Origin: Legionella sp. 515359
GTDB taxonomy: Bacteria > Pseudomonadota > Gammaproteobacteria > Legionellales > Legionellaceae
Assembly (NCBI GenBank): GCA_025941565.1
Contig: JAPCYN010000035.1
Location: 1-42,463 of the forward strand
Length of the DNA: 42,463 nt
Reading direction: 5' to 3'
Positions within the stretch are counted from its first letter, which is position 1. Each line of letters starts with the position of its first letter. The translations under genes were made by a program, and so were the position numbers. Shown in pieces: positions 23,320-30,989 of the stretch. The notes beneath the pieces were generated by a model, which was not told where the DNA came from, made no database searches, and saw only the letters and a program-made list of their open reading frames with translations.

Positions 23320-24631
23320 ACAAGTATTGCGCATGGAACAGGTTGTACAGTCGTATGTAGCAGATAAACAATTCATGGGATCAATTCTTGTAGCACAACA
23401 TGGGCATATTCTTCTGGATAAAGGTTATGGCTACGCCAATCTTGAGTGGCAAATACCTAATACAACAACTACAAAATTTCGCATCGCCTCGCTCACAAAG
23501 CAGTTTACAGCCGTAGCGATTTTATTGCTTGAAGAACAGGGTAAGCTTAAAATAAGCGATTTCATTAATAAATACATGCCAGATGCACCTTCTGCTTGGG
23601 AAAAGGTATCTCTCTTCCATTTGTTAAACCACACTTCTGGAATTCCTAGTTACACCAGTTTCCCAGACTTTGCTGCATTTACTACAAGTACCAAAACACC
23701 AGAACAACAAATCGATTTTTTTCGCAACAAACCATTAAATTTCCAACCCGGTTCAGACTTTGAGTACAACAACTCGGCCTATGTGCTCCTCGGCTATCTT
23801 ATCGAAAAAATAAGTGGTCAAAGCTATGCAGATTTTGTTGTTCATAATATCTTCAAACCTCTTGATATGAACGATTCAGGATATGACTCCCATTCTGAGA
23901 TAATATTACATCGCGCGTCTGGCTATATGGTGAGTCCCAATGGACTTTGTAATGCAGATTACTTAGATATGAGCATCCCCTATTCAGGGGGTTCTCTTTA
24001 CTCTACTACTCACGATTTGCTGCTATGGGAACAAGGATTGTTCGGAGGACAAATACTATCACCGACATCACTAGAGAAAATGATTGAACCTTTTAAAAAT
24101 GATTATGGCTTCGGAGTAAGAATACATTCTTTAGATGGGCATAAATCAATAACACATGCCGGTGGCACCAGTGGATTCAATACAAAACTAATCTACTCGC
24201 CAGATGACAAGTTGACAGTAATCGTATTGGCCAACCTAAATGCATTAGGTTACGTTGCGCAGGATCTAGCTTTGAAAATGGTAACCATAGCTCATGGCAA
24301 AGCGGTTGTATTACCCTCAGAGAAAGAAGAAATAAATGTATCATCTGAAACACTTGCTCAATATGTTGGTACATATAACATTGAGCCTTATGTTGGTGCA
24401 TACGGCTTAACACCCTTAAAGCAACTGGTTATTTCTCTAGAAAATGGCTACTTAGTGGCGCAAGAAACAAATCAACCAAAAACACAACTTTTTCCCGAAT
24501 CAGAAACTAAATTTTTTGGGAAAATACCAGACATCCAAATTAATTTTTTCAAAAATAAACAAGGTCAAATCTCTCACTTGGAATTGCACCAGGATGGGGA
24601 AGTTTCAACTGGAATAAATCATCAGCTATGA
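23312..24631 (+). CDS. Serine hydrolase, class C beta-lactamase/esterase fold
   Basis: This 439-residue enzyme is of the beta-lactamase-related (PBP4*/EstB-like) group. Catalytic SxxK is SLTK in FRIASLTKQFT (about residue 54), YxN is YNN in FEYNNSAYVLLGY (about 148), and HAGGTSGF serves as the KTG equivalent (near 290). The C-terminal 90 residues form an added lipocalin-like domain often seen in this family. There is no signal peptide, so the enzyme is probably cytoplasmic. Translation starts inside the GATGAG repeat that encodes the acidic tail of the previous protein. The substrate could be an amide or ester; beta-lactam hydrolysis is not implied. Confidence 0.87.
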   Translation: MNKQVLRMEQVVQSYVADKQFMGSILVAQHGHILLDKGYGYANLEWQIPNTTTTKFRIASLTKQFTAVAILLLEEQGKLKISDFINKYMPDAPSAWEKVSLFHLLNHTSGIPSYTSFPDFAAFTTSTKTPEQQIDFFRNKPLNFQPGSDFEYNNSAYVLLGYLIEKISGQSYADFVVHNIFKPLDMNDSGYDSHSEIILHRASGYMVSPNGLCNADYLDMSIPYSGGSLYSTTHDLLLWEQGLFGGQILSPTSLEKMIEPFKNDYGFGVRIHSLDGHKSITHAGGTSGFNTKLIYSPDDKLTVIVLANLNALGYVAQDLALKMVTIAHGKAVVLPSEKEEINVSSETLAQYVGTYNIEPYVGAYGLTPLKQLVISLENGYLVAQETNQPKTQLFPESETKFFGKIPDIQINFFKNKQGQISHLELHQDGEVSTGINHQL

Positions 24632-24683
24632 AAACTGCCTATGAATCCACTTTTTAAATTATGAAATAACTGGAATTTTCATT

Positions 24684-25262
24684 GTGCCCAAAAGCACCGT
24701 TCATCACCCCATAAACAAACCCAATTTTTTCTTAATAACAGGTGGCCCAGGCGCTGGGAAAACCTCTGTATTAAATGAATTAAACAAACAAGGCCAACTT
24801 GTTGTGCCTGAAGTAGCTCGCAAAATTATCCAAGCTCAAAATGCCGTTGGTGGCAATGCAACACATTCTGGCAATAGAGATAATTTTTGTGATTTAATGC
24901 TTGAACAGTCCATAGCAGATTTTAAAAGAATGGAGCTGGTGAATCAGCCCGTTTTTTTTGACCGTGGCATTCCGGACTTATATGGTTATTCCCAACGATT
25001 TTTTGGCAAAATAAATACCGAAATAGTGCGAGCCACTCAGCAATATCGATATAGCACTTCAGTTTTTATCTTCCCACCATGGCCTGAGATATATAAACAT
25101 GATTTGGAAAGACAACAAGATTTTCAGGAAGCAATAGAAACCTGGAAAGCGATTAAGGAAGCACATACTGTCTGTGGCTATGACTTAATCGAAGTACCAA
25201 AAGATACTATCAAAAATAGGGTTAATTTTATTTTGCAATTAATGAACCTGTATAATCGATGA
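24684..25262 (+). CDS. Small P-loop ATPase/kinase (AAA_28-like)
   Basis: This 192-residue protein has Walker A GGPGAGKTS (about residues 20-28) and EVARKIIQAQ. FFDRGIPDLYGYSQ (about 93-106) is a DRG-type Walker B/substrate motif shared with small predicted kinases. A basic lid follows (DLERQQDF). This pattern is typical of the AAA_28 group, probable nucleotide or nucleoside kinases. It starts with GTG at 24684. Its substrate is unknown, but kinases of this group sit in many resistance islands. Confidence 0.8.
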   Translation: MPKSTVHHPINKPNFFLITGGPGAGKTSVLNELNKQGQLVVPEVARKIIQAQNAVGGNATHSGNRDNFCDLMLEQSIADFKRMELVNQPVFFDRGIPDLYGYSQRFFGKINTEIVRATQQYRYSTSVFIFPPWPEIYKHDLERQQDFQEAIETWKAIKEAHTVCGYDLIEVPKDTIKNRVNFILQLMNLYNR

Positions 25263-25340
25263 AAAAGGATTGCCCTAGAAATGCTGTATTATTTATAGTC
25301 ATTTACTAACGGGCCACCAGAGAGCGCGGTATAAAGAAAT

Positions 25341-25922
25341 ATGATTGACCCCATAAAACAACTCAATATATGGATAGATGAGGAGCGTCATAAAGGTGCG
25401 CCCAATCCTCAACAAGCAGTCCTGTCTACTGCAACAAAAAAGTCCATTCCCCATGCACGAGTGGTCGCTATTCGTGAGATTAGTGAACAAAGCTTATTGT
25501 TTTTCACTCAAAAAGGCACCCGAAAGGTGGCCGAGTTAACCACTAATCCGATTGCTTCGCTCACTTTTTGGTTCGAGTTGTTACAGCGTGAAGTGATTAT
25601 TGAAGGCGTAGTTGAGTCTTTATTGCCTGAAGAAAATGAACGATATTGGCAAACATATCCCCGCGAGGCGCAGATTAGATTTTATAGCTATGCAGCTACT
25701 TCATCCCAACCCATTTTAAACAAGCATCAACTCGAAAAGAAAAAGAAGGACATTGACGTTAATTATCAGGACAAACCGCTACCAATGAGCGAATTTTATT
25801 GTGGATTTAGAGTAAAACCTATACGTATGGTATTTTATGCTTATCGCACTGATGAACTATCAGATGTGCTTGAATATCGCTATGTCGATAATAGCTGGAT
25901 TAAAACGTTGTTATCTCCATAA
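25341..25922 (+). CDS. PNPOx-like FMN flavoprotein (PdxH-related)
   Basis: This 193-residue protein resembles pyridoxamine 5'-phosphate oxidase. It has an N-terminal FMN-binding barrel with ARVVAIREIS, FFTQKGTRKVAEL, and PIASLTFWFELLQREVIIEG. A C-terminal part follows with YWQTYPREAQIRFYSYAATSSQP, matching the PdxH family text. The usual C-terminal WRLHDR motif that binds pyridoxal phosphate in PdxH is replaced by AYRTDELSDVLEY. That makes true vitamin B6 synthesis doubtful; a different oxidised substrate is plausible. Confidence 0.83.
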   Translation: MIDPIKQLNIWIDEERHKGAPNPQQAVLSTATKKSIPHARVVAIREISEQSLLFFTQKGTRKVAELTTNPIASLTFWFELLQREVIIEGVVESLLPEENERYWQTYPREAQIRFYSYAATSSQPILNKHQLEKKKKDIDVNYQDKPLPMSEFYCGFRVKPIRMVFYAYRTDELSDVLEYRYVDNSWIKTLLSP

Positions 25923-26012
25923 CTTACCTCTTTTTTTGGTTAAATTATTTGGAACGATAACACTCTGAACAATGCTCAATCATTTCATATTATGGTAAAA
26001 CCGAGAATACTA

Positions 26013-27005
26013 ATGAATTACAAAATTGAACACATTTCAGCTGATGAAGCTGAGCTGTTGTGTCGTCAGATTACAACAGACTTACCTGAATATTTTGGAT
26101 TGCCAGAGTGTAATGAACATTATGCGCTAGGGGTTCGATCACGCATTAATTTTGCGGCCAGATCAAATGAAACTTATGTGGGGCTATTAAGCCTTGATTT
26201 TCCATACCCTGCAAACAGCAATATCTATTGGATGGGAGTTTTACGAGCATTTCATAGCCAAGGAATAGGATACCTATTAATCCAGGAAGCGGTAAAATAT
26301 GCACGACAACAAAGTGCCTCTACCATGACGGTTGAAACTTTGGCTCCAGCAGAATCTGATGAAAATTACCTAAAAACCTATAACTTTTATAAACATATAA
26401 GTTTTAATCCCTTACTGAATTTAAAACCTGCAGGTTATGAATGGAATATGGTTTATATGGCTTTGAATCTAAATCAATTCAAAAGCCGATCACATAATCA
26501 AACCATCTCTATAAGGGCATTTGTTGCTGAGGATATTCCCCTTATCGTAAGTAATTTCGCCAAACACCACTGGCCCAAACCGCCATCTACTTTTGAAGCC
26601 TACCTTCATGAACAAAAGCTTAATGAACGTATCGTCTGGATCGCTTTTTATAAAAATGAATTTGCTGGTTACATCACATTGAAATGGAATTCTTTATATC
26701 AATCATTTAAAAATCAAAGCATCCCTGAAATTATGGATCTAAACGTATTACCCCCTTATCGTAACCATGGAATTGCTACAGCGTTACTTGATATGGCAGA
26801 GCTTGAAGCGGTTAAGAAACAAAATAAAGTAGGTATTGGAGTTGGGCTTTATGATGACTATGGCAGTGCGCAGAGATTGTATATTAAAAGAGGTTATATA
26901 CCCGATGGGTTGGGTGTTACTTACAATTATAATCATGTTACTCCCGGTGCCGATGTTTGCCTTGATGACGATTTAGTACTTTGGTTTACTAAGGAATTTT
27001 TGTGA
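26013..27005 (+). CDS. Double-GNAT acetyltransferase
   Basis: The 330-residue product carries two GNAT domains. Domain one (about residues 1-150) has YWMGVLRAFHSQGIGYLLIQEAV, and domain two (about 160-330) has IMDLNVLPPYRNHGIATALLDMAELEA, both with acetyl-CoA loops. Tandem GNATs are seen in aminoglycoside AAC(2')-like and mycothiol-synthase-like enzymes. The start at 26013 is chosen since it opens directly into the first domain; an in-frame ATG at 25992 lacks a ribosome-binding site. It is followed 16 bases later by a kinase gene. Confidence 0.82.
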   Translation: MNYKIEHISADEAELLCRQITTDLPEYFGLPECNEHYALGVRSRINFAARSNETYVGLLSLDFPYPANSNIYWMGVLRAFHSQGIGYLLIQEAVKYARQQSASTMTVETLAPAESDENYLKTYNFYKHISFNPLLNLKPAGYEWNMVYMALNLNQFKSRSHNQTISIRAFVAEDIPLIVSNFAKHHWPKPPSTFEAYLHEQKLNERIVWIAFYKNEFAGYITLKWNSLYQSFKNQSIPEIMDLNVLPPYRNHGIATALLDMAELEAVKKQNKVGIGVGLYDDYGSAQRLYIKRGYIPDGLGVTYNYNHVTPGADVCLDDDLVLWFTKEFL

Positions 27006-27021
27006 AGACTGTGAATGAACC

Positions 27022-28002
27022 ATGACATTTAAAGCAACCTGGGAAAAAGTAGACGAGCAAATTCAGCTGCCAGTTCAGACCATTGAGTCTTTGGTAAAGA
27101 TGGCCTTTCCTAATAAAAAGCTGTCTTCTTATAAGATAATTACTGGTGGCTGCGCCAATCTAAACATCCAAATCAACTTAGAAGCAGATAGCACACCCTA
27201 TATTTTGCGCGTTTATTTGCGGGACAAAGAGGCTGCATACCGTGAAAAAAATTTGGGCCTTCTTTTAAAAAAAACCATTCCAGTACCACAAGTCTATTTT
27301 ATTGGGGATTATGATAATTATCGCTTTGCAATCACCGAATACATCCACGGAATTACCCTTCGTGATTTGTTACTGGGTAATCAATCCTACGACCTGAATT
27401 CGATTATGTTTTCTGTCGGAAAGATGCTATCTATCATTCAAACTAACCGCTTTGACTCTGCTGGTTTTTTCAATAAAGAATTAATGATAGCTGAAATAAC
27501 AACCAAAGATGCCTTGCTGCAATATGATCAAGAGAGTTTAAATCATACATTAGTGATTCAAGTCTTAGGCAACGAAGTCATTGCAAAGATAAAGCTACAT
27601 ATAGATCACTTTAAATCATATATCCCAGATGATCATGATAATCACTTAGTACATGCAGACTTTGATCCCGCTAATATTCTGGTTGATATAAAAAAGGGGC
27701 AATGGGAGATTACAGGGATTTTAGATTGGGAATTTTCTTTTTCTGGCTCTCCCCTTTGGGACGTGGCCAACATGCTCCGTTATGCACATCAAATGCCTGT
27801 CCAATTTGAAGAATCTTTTTTAAAAGGGTTAAAGGAAGGTTATACTCTTCCACCAGACTTTCACATTAGTATTTACTTACTTAATCTGTCATCCCTACTT
27901 GATTGTCTCGCGCGATGTCCTTATGGTCCACATTCAAATCGGTGTAGTGATATTCATGCACTTATTAATTTTTTCATCAAGCAACTGGATAATGCATTAT
28001 GA
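27022..28002 (+). CDS. APH-type phosphotransferase
   Basis: This 326-residue kinase has the aminoglycoside-phosphotransferase fold. The N-lobe contains TGGCANLNIQINLEADS and YILRVYLRDK (ATP Lys/Arg region). The catalytic loop is VHADFDPANILV (about residues 210-221), and the metal motif is ILDWEFSFSGSPLWDVAN (about 233-250). The substrate may be an aminoglycoside, a macrolide or an endogenous metabolite. The next gene starts within its stop codon (ATGA), so they are co-translated. Confidence 0.87.
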   Translation: MTFKATWEKVDEQIQLPVQTIESLVKMAFPNKKLSSYKIITGGCANLNIQINLEADSTPYILRVYLRDKEAAYREKNLGLLLKKTIPVPQVYFIGDYDNYRFAITEYIHGITLRDLLLGNQSYDLNSIMFSVGKMLSIIQTNRFDSAGFFNKELMIAEITTKDALLQYDQESLNHTLVIQVLGNEVIAKIKLHIDHFKSYIPDDHDNHLVHADFDPANILVDIKKGQWEITGILDWEFSFSGSPLWDVANMLRYAHQMPVQFEESFLKGLKEGYTLPPDFHISIYLLNLSSLLDCLARCPYGPHSNRCSDIHALINFFIKQLDNAL

Positions 28003-28964
28003 GTACTCAAAGAATAATTGAAGTTGTTCCTTATAATCCAGAGTGGCCAAATTTATTTAATATGGAAACAATTCGTATCCAAGAAGCTCTTGGAGAAAAT
28101 TGTGTTGGCATTCATCACATTGGATCCACTTCTGTGCCAGGTCTAGCAGCGAAACCGGTGATTGATATGATCCCAGTAGTTCGTGACATCATGAAAGTCG
28201 ACAACTCTAACAATGCTATGCAACTATTAGGTTATGAAGCAAAGGGTGAGTATGGAATTGCATTTAGGCGATACTTTCAGAAAGGGGCTGAATTTAGAAC
28301 CCATCATGCTCATGTATTTGAAGAAGGCAGTCCTGAAATTGAAAGGCACTTAAAATTTCGTGATTGGATGAGATCCCATCCCACTGACCTGGATGCTTAT
28401 GCAGCACTGAAGCAAGAATTGGCTAAAAACCATCCCAATGACATCATGGCTTATTGTCTAGGCAAAGAAGAATTTATTGCAGACATTGATAATAAAGCTG
28501 GGTGTTTTGGACTTCGCATAGTGAAATCATTAACTCCCCGTGAATGGGAAGCAGTGCGTCATTTTCGTCAACACTATTTTTTTGATAAAGTACCTGTATC
28601 AGATCCATATACCTGGACTTTTGAGCACGAAGATCATGTCCACTTTATTCTTTATAAAGGAACCCTGATTAAGGGTTATGCTCATATTCAATTTTGGCCA
28701 AGGCAAAGAGCTGCGCTTCGTATCATGGTGATTGAAGAAGATTCGAGGAATCAGGGAATAGGCGGAGCATTTCTAAATCTTTGTGAACGTTGGCTATATC
28801 AACAAGGCCTAGTTGTATTGCAAATGGAGTCTTCACCCGACGCGAAAAAATTTTATGTGCGCCAAGGATATATTGAAATGCCATTTAACGACCCTGAAAA
28901 TGGCTTAAGCTTCCCGCAAGATATCCCTATGGGTAAAATGCTAGTTAAAAATAATATTACATAG
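27999..28964 (+). CDS. GrpB-GNAT fusion protein
   Basis: This is a 321-residue bifunctional protein. Residues about 1-170 match the GrpB/UPF0157 nucleotidyltransferase-like fold: VVPYNPEWPNLFNME, HHIGSTSVPGLAAKPVIDMI, and HHAHVFEEGSPEIERHLKFRDWMR. Residues about 180-315 form a GNAT domain with LRIMVIEEDSRNQGIGGAFL and KKFYVRQGYIEM. Joining a GrpB nucleotidyltransferase-like domain to an acetyltransferase suggests double modification of one substrate. The ATGA overlap with the upstream APH gene supports cooperation. Confidence 0.88.
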   Translation: MSTQRIIEVVPYNPEWPNLFNMETIRIQEALGENCVGIHHIGSTSVPGLAAKPVIDMIPVVRDIMKVDNSNNAMQLLGYEAKGEYGIAFRRYFQKGAEFRTHHAHVFEEGSPEIERHLKFRDWMRSHPTDLDAYAALKQELAKNHPNDIMAYCLGKEEFIADIDNKAGCFGLRIVKSLTPREWEAVRHFRQHYFFDKVPVSDPYTWTFEHEDHVHFILYKGTLIKGYAHIQFWPRQRAALRIMVIEEDSRNQGIGGAFLNLCERWLYQQGLVVLQMESSPDAKKFYVRQGYIEMPFNDPENGLSFPQDIPMGKMLVKNNIT

Positions 28965-28976
28965 AGACAGAAAATC

Positions 28977-29894
28977 ATGGCAAAAATGCATGAAAACGAG
29001 CTTGAAATAGACGAAGGTCTTGTACATAAACTTCTTAAAAATCAGCACCCGCATTGGGCTAATCTGCCTATAAAACCTATATTATCAAGTGGAACAGACA
29101 ATGCGTTATTTCGTTTAGGTAGTGAGTACGTTGTTCGTCTTCCTCGAATCGAATGGGCTCCAGGAAGTATCAATAAAAGTATTAATAAAGAATATGAGTG
29201 GATTCCGAAAATTGCTAGACTTCTGAAAATATCGGTCTCTGAACCTTTGTTCAAAGGTAATCCTGAAGAGTTTTACCCTTGGTTTTGGACGGTGACCAAA
29301 TGGAATGAAGGGCATAACCCAAATTTTGAAGAAGATAAGGAATATGAACTTCTTGCTAAAGACTTGGCTTTGTTTTTAAACGATCTACACGAAATAAAAC
29401 TATCAGACGGCCCTACTTCCCGCCGCGGTATTCCCCTAAAAACAAAAGAACTCGATGAAGAGACACGAAAAGCTATAGGAGAACTTGAAGGAGAAATTGA
29501 TGTTCAATCCATAGCTTCTTTATGGAATCAGCTATCGAATGTCCCCTATTGGAACAAGGAACCTGTATGGGTTCATGGAGACTTTTTACCCGGAAATATT
29601 TTAGTTCAAAACAATCGACTCAGTGCGGTGATTGATTTTTCCGATTTAGGTATAGGTGATCCTGCTTGTGATCTGGTTATCGCTTGGAGTTTACTTAACT
29701 CACATTCAAGAAGAATCTTTAGGGAAAATCTACAACATATTGATGATGATACATGGGAAAGAGGTAAGGGCTGGGCTCTATCAATAGCACTTATTATGTT
29801 GCCGTATTATAAGAATTCAAATCCTGTTTTAGCAACGCTCGCAAGACGAATTCTGGAAAATTTGAAGGACTTTCAGAGTAATAATTATGAATAG
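28977..29894 (+). CDS. APH-type phosphotransferase (second)
   Basis: This 305-residue kinase has N-lobe text SGTDNALFRLGSEYVVRLPR, catalytic loop VHGDFLPGNILV (about residues 199-210) and metal motif AVIDFSDLGIGDPACDLVIAW (about 218-238). It resembles predicted streptomycin- and macrolide-phosphotransferase-like proteins. It is 12 bases after the GrpB-GNAT gene. The exact antibiotic substrate, if any, cannot be inferred. Confidence 0.88.
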   Translation: MAKMHENELEIDEGLVHKLLKNQHPHWANLPIKPILSSGTDNALFRLGSEYVVRLPRIEWAPGSINKSINKEYEWIPKIARLLKISVSEPLFKGNPEEFYPWFWTVTKWNEGHNPNFEEDKEYELLAKDLALFLNDLHEIKLSDGPTSRRGIPLKTKELDEETRKAIGELEGEIDVQSIASLWNQLSNVPYWNKEPVWVHGDFLPGNILVQNNRLSAVIDFSDLGIGDPACDLVIAWSLLNSHSRRIFRENLQHIDDDTWERGKGWALSIALIMLPYYKNSNPVLATLARRILENLKDFQSNNYE

Positions 29895-29919
29895 CAACAA
29901 TGATGATTTTGGATAAAAA

Positions 29920-30408
29920 ATGATAACAATTGATCTCCTTAAAAATCACCAAGACTCAATTCCCAGACTTGCCGCAATTTGGCATGAAGTTCTTGGTAAA
30001 ATATGGGTACCTGATGTTCCTATTGAACGAGTCATTCAAAAATACGATTCCCATTTAAATGACACTCAATTACCTATAACTTTTGTGGCAACAGATGGTG
30101 AGAAGCCAGTAGGCATGTGTAGTTTAAGAGAAAATGATGGAATACGTCCAGACTTAACACCTTGGCTAGGTTCACTTGTTGTATCCCCTGACTACCAAAA
30201 GCAAGGGATAGCCCCATTGCTTATTGAGGCATCCCAACAAAAGGCAAAGGATTTGGGTTTTAAAAAAATTTATCTATTCGCCTTTGATCCCACCATTCCT
30301 GATTATTATTCTCGTCTTGGATGGAGCGTAATAGGAATTGATGAATTTAAAGGACACGCTGTGACCGTTATGGAGTTTTCACTCAAACCACGCATCACAG
30401 AGAGTTGA
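29920..30408 (+). CDS. GNAT N-acetyltransferase
   Basis: This is a 162-residue single-domain GNAT. TFVATDGEKPVGMCSL leads to WLGSLVVSPDYQKQGIAPLLIEASQQKA, containing the acetyl-CoA loop (YQKQGIA), and DYYSRLGWSVIG. The ribosome-binding site is poor, with only A-rich sequence ahead of the ATG. It closes the first cargo run. The last 30 bases overlap a relic on the other strand (see below), so its C-terminus may be recently shaped by recombination. Confidence 0.82.
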   Translation: MITIDLLKNHQDSIPRLAAIWHEVLGKIWVPDVPIERVIQKYDSHLNDTQLPITFVATDGEKPVGMCSLRENDGIRPDLTPWLGSLVVSPDYQKQGIAPLLIEASQQKAKDLGFKKIYLFAFDPTIPDYYSRLGWSVIGIDEFKGHAVTVMEFSLKPRITES

Positions 30409-30450
30409 TTTTCCTGCACTGGATGGTCCCAGTAATAGTATAACCTTCAT
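30379..30450 (-). pseudogene. Relic of a P-loop gene (start plus Walker A only)
   Basis: On the minus strand an ATG opens a 23-codon frame reading MKVILLLGPSSAGKSTLCDA and a few more residues before a stop. GPSSAGKST is a classic Walker A motif at the proper distance from a start codon, as in chloramphenicol-phosphotransferase-like and other small kinases. The rest of the gene is missing, cut near the 3' end of the GNAT gene. Chance is possible for so short a frame. Confidence 0.45.
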
Positions 30451-30510
30451 CAACTAGCTTCCCTCTTAAATTCGCTTTTAAATTATAGTATAGAAATGAA
30501 AAATCCATCC

Positions 30511-30528
30511 CTACTATTTAAATAGTAG
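30511..30528. promoter_or_regulatory. BlaI-type operator 1 (CTACTATTTAAATAGTAG)
   Basis: This is a perfect 18-bp palindrome located 54 bp before the BlaI-like gene. It shares TACTAT...ATAGTA arms with a second dyad just downstream. Paired TAC/GTA dyads in front of the repressor gene are the usual arrangement for BlaI/MecI autoregulation. Confidence 0.72.
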
Positions 30529-30532
30529 ACTC

Positions 30533-30553
30533 TACTATAAAACTAGTATAGTA
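30533..30553. promoter_or_regulatory. BlaI-type operator 2 (TACTATA-N7-TATAGTA)
   Basis: Exact 7-bp arms surround AAACTAG. It sits about 30 bp before the BlaI-like start, so a bound dimer would cover the promoter. An extra half-site TATAGTA lies at 30484-30490. The similarity to operator 1 supports one regulator for both. Confidence 0.68.
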
Positions 30554-30582
30554 TGGCTATTATTATATAGCTGGAGAAAAAA

Positions 30583-30987
30583 ATGCCAAATAAACCAATC
30601 ATCTCATCTTCTGATCGCCTGCTAACGGAAGTGGAATTTGAATTAATGACGATTATTTGGGGGCTTAATAAGGTAACCATTAAAGAGGTGCACTCACATT
30701 TACCCAAAGAACGAAATTTAGCGTATACCACTGTGGCGACTGTCGTAAAAGTACTAGAGCAAAAAGGGTTTCTTGCTTGTCAAAAAGACTCTTTTGCCCA
30801 CGTTTTTTTTCCTCTGGTATCGAAAGAGGATTACGCAAGCACCAGTATAGAACATGTGCTTACCCATAATTTTGATGGCAACCCAGTAGCTTTACTACAA
30901 AGATTACTTTGTGCTAAGAAATTACGGCAAGATGAAATTCAATCCATTGAAGATGCCTTAAAAAAATTAACTCCGGTGAGCGAATAA
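30583..30987 (+). CDS. blaI: BlaI/MecI-family repressor
   Basis: This 134-residue winged-helix repressor has LTEVEFELMTIIWGLNKVT, VTIKEVHSHLPKERNLAYTT and YTTVATVVKVLEQKGFLAC (about residues 10-70), which is the BlaI/MecI DNA-binding domain. A helical dimerisation tail follows. In Gram-positive relatives the membrane sensor causes its cleavage on beta-lactam exposure. The partner gene starts two bases after its stop. GGAG precedes the ATG. Confidence 0.9.
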   Translation: MPNKPIISSSDRLLTEVEFELMTIIWGLNKVTIKEVHSHLPKERNLAYTTVATVVKVLEQKGFLACQKDSFAHVFFPLVSKEDYASTSIEHVLTHNFDGNPVALLQRLLCAKKLRQDEIQSIEDALKKLTPVSE

Positions 30988-30989
30988 AT

